Below are positions 1 through 7,711 of a DNA stretch of 64,000 bases, piece after piece; within the stretch, counting starts at the first letter, position 1; each line of letters opens with the position of its first letter. Both the position numbers and the translations under genes were made by a program. The notes under the pieces were generated by a model that saw nothing but the letters and a program-made list of their open reading frames with translations, did no database searches and was not told the DNA's origin. Origin of the DNA: Streptomyces cylindrosporus (GTDB lineage Bacteria; Actinomycetota; Actinomycetes; Streptomycetales; Streptomycetaceae). The DNA is taken from contig NZ_JALDAY010000014.1 in NCBI RefSeq assembly GCF_022698165.1, positions 124,001 through 188,000 on the forward strand, written 5' to 3'.

Positions 1-926
1 AGGATCGACCCGCGCTGCACCAACTCCGCGGTGGCGTCGGCCTGGTAGGGGTGCTGGATCCCGTCGTAGTAGCTGTTCTCGATGACCATCTTCGTGTGGC
101 CGCGGGACCAGTTCCCGTACGTCCAGACCGGGTCGCCGTCGGCCACCTGGTTCGAGAGGTAGTTGTTGTAGAGGTGGGCGTAGGCGCAGTTGTCGGCCGA
201 CGGGTTGCGCTGCTTGGTGCCCGTGAACCAGTTGTGGTCGATGGTGACCTGTGTCATGACGTTCGTCGTCCAGCCGATCCCGAACGCCTTGTTGTGGTTG
301 CTGAATTGGTTGTACGAGACGGTGATGTACTGGCTGTCCTTGCGCAGGTCGATCAGCCCGTCGCCCATGTGCGTGAGGCGGTTGTGGTCGATCCACACGT
401 GGTCGACGGTGTCGAGCTGGATCGCGTCGAAGTCCTGCGTCTTGCCGTCCCAGTCGCCCTCGACGTAGGAGTCCCGGATCGTCAGGTTGCGGATGATGAC
501 GTTGTGCGTACCGGGGTTGAGATGCAGTTCCCCGTGCAGGATCTCGCCGCTGTCGCCGACGCCGATGATGGTCTTGTCCGAGCCGACGACGACGTTCGAG
601 CCGAAGGGCTCGACGGCGATCGACCCCGACACCCTGATGACATACGGCTCTTCGGCCGCCGCGTACTTCACGAGTGAGGCCTGGTCGGTGACCGTCACGA
701 CCTCTCCGCCCGCGCCACCGGTGGTGCCACCGGCGAGGGAGGCGAAGCCGTGCGCCTGGTCGCTGAAACGGTCGGCGGCGACAGACGCCTTCAGCGGAAC
801 CGCGGCCCTGGCCTGTCCGATCGCCCCGAGGCTCAGCGCGGCCACCAGCCCGATCACGGCGGCCAGTACCCGGCCGGCTCCCGGTCTCGATCCTGGCAAG
901 CGCTTGCTATGGAGGTGCTGCGTCAT
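1..926 (-). CDS. Pectate lyase, PL1 family, secreted (3' end cut by window edge)
   Basis: Secreted polysaccharide lyase expected to cleave polygalacturonate by beta-elimination outside the cell. The minus-strand frame opens at ATG 926, with a GGGAG ribosome site six bases upstream. It gives an N-terminal signal peptide (basic stretch, then a hydrophobic core, then an AQARA-like cleavage site). The rest is a right-handed beta-helix typical of PL1, with the vWIDH motif in the middle and an Asn-rich ladder (NVIIRNL, ITVSYNQFS, VTIDHNWF). An RNPSADN stretch sits where the family's RxPxxR arginine motif usually is. About 308 residues are visible, so only the C-terminus is missing. A LacI-type palindrome lies inside codons 7-11. 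The gene follows the GH43 gene by 67 bp in the same direction. Substrate is inferred from the family and the pectin context. Confidence 0.9.
   Translation of the reverse strand, partial: MTQHLHSKRLPGSRPGAGRVLAAVIGLVAALSLGAIGQARAAVPLKASVAADRFSDQAHGFASLAGGTTGGAGGEVVTVTDQASLVKYAAAEEPYVIRVSGSIAVEPFGSNVVVGSDKTIIGVGDSGEILHGELHLNPGTHNVIIRNLTIRDSYVEGDWDGKTQDFDAIQLDTVDHVWIDHNRLTHMGDGLIDLRKDSQYITVSYNQFSNHNKAFGIGWTTNVMTQVTIDHNWFTGTKQRNPSADNCAYAHLYNNYLSNQVADGDPVWTYGNWSRGHTKMVIENSYYDGIQHPYQADATAELVQRGSI
896..907. promoter_or_regulatory. LacI-type operator palindrome GCAAGCGCTTGC
   Basis: Perfect 12-bp palindrome with the AAGCGCTT core typical of LacI-family operators in actinobacteria. It lies about 20 bp inside the reading frame of the first pectate lyase, so bound repressor would act as a roadblock. 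A near copy stands in front of the sugar permease operon at 7604-7615, suggesting shared control. No LacI-family gene is present in this window. Confidence 0.5.
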
Positions 927-993
927 TGCGGCTCCCAACAGGCGTACAGATGCGGTGGGTTACTGGTGGGTCACTGCGCTGGGTGGCGCTGGG

Positions 994-2493
994 CTACAAG
1001 GAGTCGATCCTGAAGTGCGTGAAGGTTGCCGCCCCGGCGTGCCCCGACCCGACGGGCGCGAGCGCGAACAGCCCCAGCAGGGCGCCGACCCAGCGCCAGG
1101 GGGTGGCGGCGAAGACGGGCCCGGACGGCCGCGGGCCGTCGCCGACGTCGGAGAGGAACCGGCAGCGCGCCCCGGCCCCGATCTCGATCCGCAGCCGCAC
1201 CCGCCCCTCGGGCGCGAGCCGCGGCAGGTCGGCGTCCCGCTCCCTCTCGGCGACGCCTTCCGCGAACCGGTGCACGACCTGGACCGTCCCGTCGGCCCCG
1301 CGCTCCAGCCCGATCCACCCGAACGCGTCCCCGAGCACCGCGAGCCCGGCCCGCGCCCCCGGCTCCTCGCTGTGCAGCTCCAGTCCGACCTCGACGGCGG
1401 ACGGCGCCCCGGGCAGCCGCTGGGTGAGGACGTTCGGGAGTTTCCGCAGGTCATGGGCGTCGACCGAGCGGACGCAGGACAGCCGTAGCCCGTCCCCGGA
1501 GTGGTGCGGAGCCCAGCCGTCCTGGGGGTTGGCGGTCCAGCTCCACTGGCGGCCGAAGCGTCCCCCGGGGAAGTCGTCGTCGGTGGCGGGCGCGGCGGCC
1601 GGCTGCGGCGGAAGGGCGGGCTTGCGGTGTACGGCGACGGGGGCCCCGTCGTCCCCGAGCACGGGCCAGCCCTCCGGACCCCAGCGCATCGGCTGGAGGT
1701 GCACGACACGGCCGTACGCGCCCCGCTGCTGGAAGTGCAGGAACCAGTCCTCGCCCGACGCCGTGCGCACCCAGCCGCCCTGGTGCGGTCCGTTGACCTC
1801 GGTGTCCTTCTGTTCCAGGACGATCCTCTCCTCGTACGGCCCGAAGAAGCCGCGCGAGCGGAAGGCGCCCTGCCAGCCGGTCTCCACTCCCCCGGCGGGG
1901 GCGAGGATCCAGAACCAGCCGTCATGCTTGTACAGCTTGGGACCCTCAAGGGTGAACCACCCCGGTATCCGGTCGCCGTCGACGATCAGCTTGCCCTCGT
2001 CGAGAAGTGACGTCCCGTCAGGTGCCATGCGGTGGCCGGTGAGGCGGTTCTTGACGCCGGAGCGGGACTTGGCCCAGGCGTGCACGAGGTAGGCCTCGCC
2101 GGTCTCCTCGTCCCACAGGGGGCAGGGGTCGATCAGGCCCTTGCCCTCCTTCACCAGGTGCGGGCTGGTCCAAGGGCCCCTGATCTCGGGGGCGTTGATC
2201 TGCAAGATGCCCTGGTCGGGGTCGCCCCAGAAGATCCAGAACCGTTCGTCGTGATGGCGGATCGACGGCGCCCAGACCCCGCAGTCGTGCCGGGGGACGG
2301 CGAACTCGGCCGCGGGTTCCAGGTGTTGGAGGGCGTGGCCGACCAGGGTCCAGTTGACCAGGTCGCGCGAGTGCAGCAGGGGCAGGCCGGGGACGCGGCC
2401 GAAGCTGGAGGCGGTGAGGTAGAAGTCCTCGCCGACGCGGACGACATCGGGGTCGGACCAGTCGGCGTTCAGGATCGGATTCGTGTACGTCAC
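994..2493 (-). CDS. Glycoside hydrolase family 43 protein (arabinofuranosidase/xylosidase type)
   Basis: Five-bladed beta-propeller hydrolase likely to remove arabinose or xylose side chains from pectin-derived oligosaccharides. The start is GTG 2493, overlapping the TGA of the upstream gene by 4 bp; a longer open frame upstream is an artefact of high GC. The 499-aa product has the GH43 triad in order: general base Asp14 in SDPDVVR, the modulating Asp in GLIDPCPLW, and the general acid Glu in TLEGPKLY. The last 180 residues or so look like the concanavalin-like domain of GH43 beta-xylosidases. There is no signal peptide, so it probably acts inside the cell on imported oligomers, which fits its place at the end of the transporter operon. 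The exact sugar cannot be told from sequence. Confidence 0.88.
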   Translation of the reverse strand: MTYTNPILNADWSDPDVVRVGEDFYLTASSFGRVPGLPLLHSRDLVNWTLVGHALQHLEPAAEFAVPRHDCGVWAPSIRHHDERFWIFWGDPDQGILQINAPEIRGPWTSPHLVKEGKGLIDPCPLWDEETGEAYLVHAWAKSRSGVKNRLTGHRMAPDGTSLLDEGKLIVDGDRIPGWFTLEGPKLYKHDGWFWILAPAGGVETGWQGAFRSRGFFGPYEERIVLEQKDTEVNGPHQGGWVRTASGEDWFLHFQQRGAYGRVVHLQPMRWGPEGWPVLGDDGAPVAVHRKPALPPQPAAAPATDDDFPGGRFGRQWSWTANPQDGWAPHHSGDGLRLSCVRSVDAHDLRKLPNVLTQRLPGAPSAVEVGLELHSEEPGARAGLAVLGDAFGWIGLERGADGTVQVVHRFAEGVAERERDADLPRLAPEGRVRLRIEIGAGARCRFLSDVGDGPRPSGPVFAATPWRWVGALLGLFALAPVGSGHAGAATFTHFRIDSL

Positions 2494-3335
2494 TGGCTCA
2501 CCGCCTTGCGTACCAGGGCCGTTGCCTCGTCGTGGCCGAGACGGCCGTCGGCGACGACGGTCACGACGCGCCGTACGACGGTGTCGCCCGGCTCGATCGG
2601 CAGCCGCTCGTCGTGCGCCAACGACGAGCCCACGCCCGGGTATTCGGCGGTGCGCACGAACCACGGGTCGCGGCGGGTCTGTTCGGTGGCGCCGGCGAAG
2701 ACGAGGGTCCAGTTCGCGCCCGCGAGGGCCAGCCAGTCGGCGCGGGAGCCGTGGACCTCGCTCTCGCCCTCGCGGTCGGGAGTGAAGACGTCCGGTGCCC
2801 GCCGCTCCTTGCGGGCGCGCCAGAAGAAGCCGCCGTACGCGGCGCCGGGGCGGCCGTTGGTGGCCGGGCTGCCGATGGAGAGCAGGCCGCCCGTGACGTT
2901 GGTGAGGGAGAAGGTGAAGTCCAACGCCCAGGCGGAGTCGGTCAGTTCGGTGGCCGCGACGGTCCTGCGCTCGCGCAGCAGCTCGGCTCCCGAGGCGACC
3001 CAGCGCAGCTCCTCCACGAAGCCGTCGGGGTCGCGGAGCTGGAAGGAGCTGTGGCGCTGGGCGCCGTGGTTGTCCAGCTCGGTCGGGCCCTGCTCGCGGA
3101 CGTACGTCCGGCCGCCCCAGAAGTTGTGCCCCTCGACGTCGGGAACGGCGACACCGACGCCGAGGTGGTGGATGTGGTCGACGGGGCTCAACTCGGTGAC
3201 CGCCGTGCCGGCCAGGGTGGTGACGGGGTGGAGGTAGGGGCGCGGGGAGAGCCGGGCGGGAAGTTCGGGCCGGGTGACGTATCGGCCGACCGGGCGGCCC
3301 GCGACGCGCAGGACCGGCGAGTCGTTGGTCGTCAT
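2490..3335 (-). CDS. DUF6807 (PmoA-family) protein
   Basis: A 281-residue protein recognised as DUF6807, often labelled PmoA family although it has no link to methane oxidation. The His-rich N-terminal stretch DHIHHLGVGVAV, the NFWGGRTY segment and the later FFWRA stretch are the features I used. In many sugar-use clusters this family sits beside Gfo/Idh/MocA oxidoreductases and may handle a sugar or ketosugar, but no activity is established to my knowledge. Here it is flanked by such an oxidoreductase (stop and start overlap as TGATG) and by the GH43 gene (GTGA overlap), so the three are translationally coupled. Role in pectin use is inferred from context. Confidence 0.8.
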   Translation of the reverse strand: MTTNDSPVLRVAGRPVGRYVTRPELPARLSPRPYLHPVTTLAGTAVTELSPVDHIHHLGVGVAVPDVEGHNFWGGRTYVREQGPTELDNHGAQRHSSFQLRDPDGFVEELRWVASGAELLRERRTVAATELTDSAWALDFTFSLTNVTGGLLSIGSPATNGRPGAAYGGFFWRARKERRAPDVFTPDREGESEVHGSRADWLALAGANWTLVFAGATEQTRRDPWFVRTAEYPGVGSSLAHDERLPIEPGDTVVRRVVTVVADGRLGHDEATALVRKAVSQ

Positions 3336-4480
3336 CAGGTGCTCACCTCTTTCGGTAGGGCCCAGGTGGCGCCGAGCTCGGAGTAGGTGGAGAGGGTGTC
3401 CGCGCAGGCCGCGACGAGTGCGTCGATGCCAGGGACGACCCTGCGGTCCTCGTCGGGGATCAGGTGCCAGGCCTCGGCCGGCATGGCGGTCGGGTCGGGG
3501 GACTGTCGAATCGCTTCAACAACCGTCATGAAAGCGCCCGTCGAGTCGGGTGTGACCAGGAGTTCCGTGCCGTCGGTGAGGTGGTCGGCGAGGTTCTCCA
3601 GCAGGTCGGTGCGGCCGTACTCGTACTCCTCGGGGCCGTGGTCGGCGCGCTGGAGCAGGACGCGGTCCTGCTTGTACCAGAAGGTGATCCGGCCGCGGGT
3701 GCCGTGCAGGAGGACGTACGGCTCGGCGTCGCGTTCGGCGCACAGCGTGGCGGCGACGGTGATCCGGCGGCCCTGCGCGGTGCTGACGCGGACGCAGGAG
3801 GTGTCGTCGGACTCGATGTCGTTGGCGCGCAGCAGCTCCAGCTCGATGTCGGTGACGTCCTCGGCGCGGGTGGAGCCGTTCAGCGCGAGGGCGGTGGCGA
3901 CGGCGTGCGCGAGGGGGTTGGTCAGCACGCCGTCGATGACGTCCACGCCGTTCAGCCGCCGCTTACCGGCCCAGGGCGCACGCCGGTAGTACGCCTGGGC
4001 ACGCACCCAGGCCCCGGCCCCGCCGATCCCGACGACCTCGCCGATCGCTCCCTCGTCGACCATCTCCCGGATCGCCGGCACGGCGTGCGAGCCCAGCGAC
4101 TGGAAGCCGATCTGGCAGGCCACGCCCGCCGCGGCGACCCCGTCGGCCATCCGGCGGAACTCCGCGTACGAGGGCGCGGGCGGCTTCTCCAGCAGTACGT
4201 GCACGCCCTTGCGGGCGGCGGTCAGCGCCAGGTCGGTGTGGGTCGGGATCGGCGTGCAGATCACCGCGATCCGGGCCCCGGTGGAGTCGAGGAGCGCGCC
4301 GAAGTCCGGGGACTGCTCGGGTGTGCCGAGCCCGTCGGGGATCTCGTCGGCGGCGAGCGGGGTCAGCTCGCAGATCCCCGCCAGCCGGACGATGCCCTTG
4401 TCCTGGAGCCGGCGGATGTTGTCCAGGTGCCAGCGGCCGTGGCCGCGCGCGCCCGCCAGGACGATGTCTACGGTGCTCAT
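3335..4480 (-). CDS. Gfo/Idh/MocA family NAD(P)-dependent oxidoreductase
   Basis: A 381-residue sugar oxidoreductase with an N-terminal Rossmann fold (GARGHGRWHLDNIRRL in place of the usual GxGxxG) and the family's EKPPA stretch, where the Lys corresponds to the conserved EKP lysine. The C-terminal half is the alpha/beta substrate domain. It is the fourth gene of the transporter operon and overlaps the second pectate lyase upstream (ATGA) and the DUF6807 gene downstream. It probably oxidises or reduces an imported monosaccharide from pectin or its side chains; substrate and cofactor preference are not visible. Confidence 0.85.
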   Translation of the reverse strand: MSTVDIVLAGARGHGRWHLDNIRRLQDKGIVRLAGICELTPLAADEIPDGLGTPEQSPDFGALLDSTGARIAVICTPIPTHTDLALTAARKGVHVLLEKPPAPSYAEFRRMADGVAAAGVACQIGFQSLGSHAVPAIREMVDEGAIGEVVGIGGAGAWVRAQAYYRRAPWAGKRRLNGVDVIDGVLTNPLAHAVATALALNGSTRAEDVTDIELELLRANDIESDDTSCVRVSTAQGRRITVAATLCAERDAEPYVLLHGTRGRITFWYKQDRVLLQRADHGPEEYEYGRTDLLENLADHLTDGTELLVTPDSTGAFMTVVEAIRQSPDPTAMPAEAWHLIPDEDRRVVPGIDALVAACADTLSTYSELGATWALPKEVST

Positions 4481-5766
4481 GGGATCCTCCCCGCGCCCGC
4501 GCCGCGCGCCACCTCTCGGTCGGCCGTCGCGGCGCTGTCGATCTTTCCGTGCAGGGTAGGCGTCCAGCCGACGTCCGCGGTCAGGTCGCGCTCGCTGCCG
4601 GAGTTGTAGGCGTCGTAGATGGCCAGGAGGTCGACCGGGTAGCCGTTGAAGAGGGTGCCCGTCTGGTGGAGGGCGGTGCCGTTCCAGCTCTTCACGAGGT
4701 CGACGACCTCGATGTGCCCCGGGGTGTGGAAGGCGTTGTTCTCGGCGTAGATCCCGGACTCCGTCGACACGCCGAGCGAGTAGCGGTACTCGCTGCCCTC
4801 TGGGACCACGTACCGGTTGTCGTAGACGTGCACCTGCCCGAAGCGGACGCGTGGCGCGCGCTGGACGACGGACTCGAACTGGTTGTGGTGCAGGGTCACG
4901 CGCAGCTTGCCGCGGTCCCCGGTCGCCGAGTCGCTGTTGCCGATGAGCATCGCCTTGTCGTGGTCCTGGAAGCGGCTCCAGGAGACGGTGACCAGGTCGG
5001 AGCCGTTGGTGATGTCCAGCAGGCCGTCGTGGCGGAGGTAGTTGCGGGCGAAGTAGGTGGGCTCGTCGGCGTCCGGGTGGCCCTTGTCGCTCGCGGTGAC
5101 GTGGTCGATCCAGACGTGTGTGGCGCCGGTCAGCCAGATGTTGTCGTACGACGTCTTCCAGTCGCCGAGGCCGCCGGTGTTGGGCTGCCAGACGGGGAAG
5201 CAGTCGTAGGCGTCGCGCAGGTCGAGGTTGCGGATGATGACGTTGTTCGCGTTCTTGACCTGGAGGTTCACCCCCTTGAGGACGGCGGAGTCGCCGAGGC
5301 CGACGATGGTGGTGTTGGAGCCGACGGGCAGGGTGACGCGCTCGGCCTGCCTGGCCGCGGAGGCCTGGCGGGCGTCCTCCTGGGCGCCGCTGGGCTTGGC
5401 GGAGCCCCAGGTGCGCGGGTCGTAGGCGGCGAGGTACTTCTTGAGGCTGTAGCCGTCGGTGGCGTAGTCGGCGCAGTCCAGGTGGTGGCCGTCGTCGTCG
5501 GTGTTGGCGTCGATGGTGCCGGCGACCTTGATGATCTTCGGGGTGTCGCTGCCGCCGTCGAGGGCGCGGACCAGGCCGGCCCGGTCGGTGACGGTGTGGA
5601 CATGGGCGTCGTCGGCCGCGGATCCGCCGGTGGTGCCGGTGCCGTACGCCGCCCAGCCGTCGTTCGCGGGCAGGGTGTCGCGGCTGATGTCCCTCGCTTC
5701 CGCGTGCGCGGGGACGCAGAGCACTCCCAACACGACTGTCGCGACTGCGATCTGACGGAGCCTCAT
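4477..5766 (-). CDS. Pectate lyase, PL1 family, secreted
   Basis: Second pectate lyase, 429 residues from ATG 5766, chosen because it overlaps the TGA of the permease gene (ATGA) and begins a clear signal peptide (MRLRQIAVATVVLG, cleavage near AHA-EA). The catalytic core has vWIDH, the Asp-rich calcium region DKGHPDADEP, DITNGSDLVTVSW and the RAPRVR motif whose arginine is the PL1 catalytic base. Length fits an extracellular endo-lyase or pectate trisaccharide lyase. It is unusual in being embedded between transporter and catabolic genes, so secretion of the enzyme and uptake of its products are likely co-regulated. It resembles the partial lyase at the left edge in fold, but it keeps the canonical RxPxxR motif. 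Confidence 0.93.
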   Translation of the reverse strand: MRLRQIAVATVVLGVLCVPAHAEARDISRDTLPANDGWAAYGTGTTGGSAADDAHVHTVTDRAGLVRALDGGSDTPKIIKVAGTIDANTDDDGHHLDCADYATDGYSLKKYLAAYDPRTWGSAKPSGAQEDARQASAARQAERVTLPVGSNTTIVGLGDSAVLKGVNLQVKNANNVIIRNLDLRDAYDCFPVWQPNTGGLGDWKTSYDNIWLTGATHVWIDHVTASDKGHPDADEPTYFARNYLRHDGLLDITNGSDLVTVSWSRFQDHDKAMLIGNSDSATGDRGKLRVTLHHNQFESVVQRAPRVRFGQVHVYDNRYVVPEGSEYRYSLGVSTESGIYAENNAFHTPGHIEVVDLVKSWNGTALHQTGTLFNGYPVDLLAIYDAYNSGSERDLTADVGWTPTLHGKIDSAATADREVARGAGAGRIP

Positions 5767-6647
5767 CCCTTCACCGCCCCCGCGCTGAAGCCGGTGATCA
5801 GCCACTTCTGGATGAAGGCGAACACGATCACCACGGGTACGGCGGCGATGATGCCGCCCGCCGCCAGGGCGCCCAGGTCCACGCTGTCCGCACTCATCAG
5901 GGTGTTCAGGCCGACCGGGATGGTCTGCTTGCTCTGGTCGCTCAGGAACATCAGGGCGAACAGGAAGTGGTTCCAGGCGTGCACGAAGGCGAAGGAGCCG
6001 ACGGCTATCAACCCGGGCCGAAGCAGCGGGAGTACGACGATCCGGAAGGCCGTGAAGCGGTTGCAGCCGTCGACCCAGGCGGCCTCTTCGAGCGAGTACG
6101 GCACGTTCCGGATGAAGCCGCTGATCAGGATCATCGACAGCGGCAGCTGGAAGACCGTCTCGGCGATGATCACGCTCGCCAGGGAGTTGATCATCCGCAG
6201 GTTGGCGAAGATCTCGAAGAGCGGCACCAGGAGCAGCGCGCCCGGCACGAACTGCGTGCAGAGCAGGGCCAGCATGAACGCCTTCTTGATCCGGAAGTCG
6301 AACCGGGCGAGGGCGTAGCCGCCGGCCAGCGCGACCAGGGTCGTCATCACCAGGGTCGCGACGCCGACCAGCACGCTGTTCTGGAAGTAGGTGCCGAACG
6401 CCCGCTCGTTCCAGACCTTCTCGAAGTGGTCGAAGGTCATCGGCCAGGGCACGAGGGAGGTCGAGCCGGCCGGGCGGAGCGCGAAGAGCAGGATCCAGTA
6501 GAAGGGGATCAGGGTGAAGAGGAGGTAGATCGACAGGGGTACGTAGATGTGCCATCGGGGGACCTCGTCCCAGGCGCGGCGCTTTCCGCGTGACTTGGCC
6601 GGGCGGGGCTCCACTCGCTCGGGAGCGGGTGCGATCTCGGTGATCAC
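5763..6647 (-). CDS. Carbohydrate ABC transporter permease (MalG/UgpE type)
   Basis: Inner-membrane subunit of a CUT1-type sugar importer, 294 residues from GTG 6647, which overlaps the preceding permease's TGA by 4 bp. Six hydrophobic segments are visible, starting with IYVPLSIYLLFTLIPFYWIL. The cytoplasmic EAA loop reads EEAAWVDGCNRFTAFRIVVLP, the docking site for the ATPase. No ATPase gene lies nearby, as expected in Streptomyces where the shared ATPase MsiK energises many sugar importers. Cargo is probably an oligogalacturonide or side-chain oligosaccharide, inferred from the lyases in the same operon. Confidence 0.92.
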   Translation of the reverse strand: MITEIAPAPERVEPRPAKSRGKRRAWDEVPRWHIYVPLSIYLLFTLIPFYWILLFALRPAGSTSLVPWPMTFDHFEKVWNERAFGTYFQNSVLVGVATLVMTTLVALAGGYALARFDFRIKKAFMLALLCTQFVPGALLLVPLFEIFANLRMINSLASVIIAETVFQLPLSMILISGFIRNVPYSLEEAAWVDGCNRFTAFRIVVLPLLRPGLIAVGSFAFVHAWNHFLFALMFLSDQSKQTIPVGLNTLMSADSVDLGALAAGGIIAAVPVVIVFAFIQKWLITGFSAGAVKG

Positions 6648-7579
6648 TTCTCGTCGCCTCCGAACTTGCTCAGCCGCAGATAGACCATCGAGCAGAAGAG
6701 CAGGATCACGAACGCCACCGTGGTCAGAGCGGATGCGTAGCCGAAGTTGTGCGCGTCGACGCTGGTGTTGGCGATGTACAGCGGGAGGGTGGTGGTCTCC
6801 CCCGCCGGTCCGCCGCCGGTCAGGGTGTAGAGCAGGTCGACGTTGTTGAACTCCCACACCGCGCGCAGCAGCGTCGACAGGACGATGGCGTCCTTCAGGT
6901 GCGGCAGCGTGATGTGCCAGAACTGCTTGAGGCGGCTCGCGCCGTCCACCTCGGCGGCCTCGTACAGGTCCTTCGAGACGGACTGGAGGTCGGCGAGGAT
7001 GAGGATCGCGAAGAAGGGGACGCCTCGCCAGAGGTCGGCGACGATCGCCGCGGGGAAGACGGTCGAGGTGTCCGACAGCCAGCTGGTGCCGTACGAGCCG
7101 ATGCCCGCGTCGGCGAGGTAACGGGTGATGCCCGTCTGGGAGTTGTAGAGCAGCACCCAGATCGCGGAGGTCAGCACACCGGAGACGGCCCACGGGGAGA
7201 AGACCAGGGCCCGGCCGAGCGCCCGCCCCACGAAGGTCTGGTTGACGATGAGGGCGAGTGCCAGGCCGAAGAGCAGCTGGAGCCCGACCTCGACGATGAC
7301 CCACTTGGCGCTGAAGGTGAGCGTGTCCCAGAACTGGGTGTCCTTGGTGAAGATCTGGACGAAGTTGTCGAAGCCCGCGTAGCCGTTGCGCCATGGCTTG
7401 GTGGGGTTGAAGTTCTGCAGGCTGTAGTAGAAGACGCTGAGGACCGGGTAGGCGATGAAGCCCAGCATCAGCAGGGCCGCCGGCGCGATCAGCAGGTACG
7501 GGAGCCTGCGGGGCGTGGCGGAGGCACGGCGCCGCCGGGGTGGCGCGGGCGGTTTCGCCACGGCTGCGGCTTGGGCCAT
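6644..7579 (-). CDS. Carbohydrate ABC transporter permease (MalF/UgpA type)
   Basis: First gene of the six-gene transporter operon (311 residues, ATG 7579, GGAGA ribosome site). The N-terminus is a proline- and arginine-rich cytoplasmic tail (residues 1-30) followed by six membrane spans. The EAA loop YEAAEVDGASRLKQFWHITLP is intact. It forms a heterodimer with the next gene's product. A LacI-type palindrome lies 25-36 bp upstream of the start. No solute-binding protein gene stands in front of it or anywhere in this operon, which is odd for a CUT1 system; the binding protein may lie beyond the left edge or elsewhere. Confidence 0.92.
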   Translation of the reverse strand: MAQAAAVAKPPAPPRRRRASATPRRLPYLLIAPAALLMLGFIAYPVLSVFYYSLQNFNPTKPWRNGYAGFDNFVQIFTKDTQFWDTLTFSAKWVIVEVGLQLLFGLALALIVNQTFVGRALGRALVFSPWAVSGVLTSAIWVLLYNSQTGITRYLADAGIGSYGTSWLSDTSTVFPAAIVADLWRGVPFFAILILADLQSVSKDLYEAAEVDGASRLKQFWHITLPHLKDAIVLSTLLRAVWEFNNVDLLYTLTGGGPAGETTTLPLYIANTSVDAHNFGYASALTTVAFVILLFCSMVYLRLSKFGGDEK

Positions 7580-7603
7580 GACAGGGTCTCCGTTCTCGGT
7601 ACG

Positions 7604-7615
7604 GAAAGCGCTTGC
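7604..7615. promoter_or_regulatory. LacI-type operator (GAAAGCGCTTGC) before the sugar-permease operon
   Basis: Near-perfect palindrome with core AAGCGCTT, 25 bp upstream of the permease start, in the position expected for a repressor that blocks the operon promoter. It matches the site inside the first pectate lyase (896-907) at 11 of 12 positions. A related 10-bp palindrome GAAGCGCTTC sits inside the DHDPS-family gene at 9663-9672. Confidence 0.55.
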
Positions 7616-7665
7616 TCGCTGTACGTGGGTGCCACTTGCGGTTTGTGTGGCGGGTGCGGCTATGG

Positions 7666-7700
7666 GTGTGGCTGGTCGCGCAGTTCCCCGCGCCCCTGGG
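7666..7700. repeat. Streptomyces-type short intergenic repeat, copy A
   Basis: About 32 bp are identical, in inverted orientation, to 17236-17269. The element contains the CGCGGGGAACTGCGCGAC core that I recognise as recurring between genes in Streptomyces chromosomes. Here it sits between the IlvD-type gene and the permease operon. Function unknown. Confidence 0.6.
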
Positions 7701-7711
7701 GGTTGGCCCGC

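Noticed and set aside
926..2092. Long plus-strand open frames opposite the GH43 gene
   Set aside because: Arg/Pro/Ala-rich low-complexity translations with no motifs, antisense to a clear family protein; typical of GC-rich DNA.
4486..6318. Plus-strand open frame of about 665 codons over the lyase and permease genes
   Set aside because: Val/Gly/Asp-rich antisense shadow with no ribosome site; the minus strand codes for complete conserved proteins.
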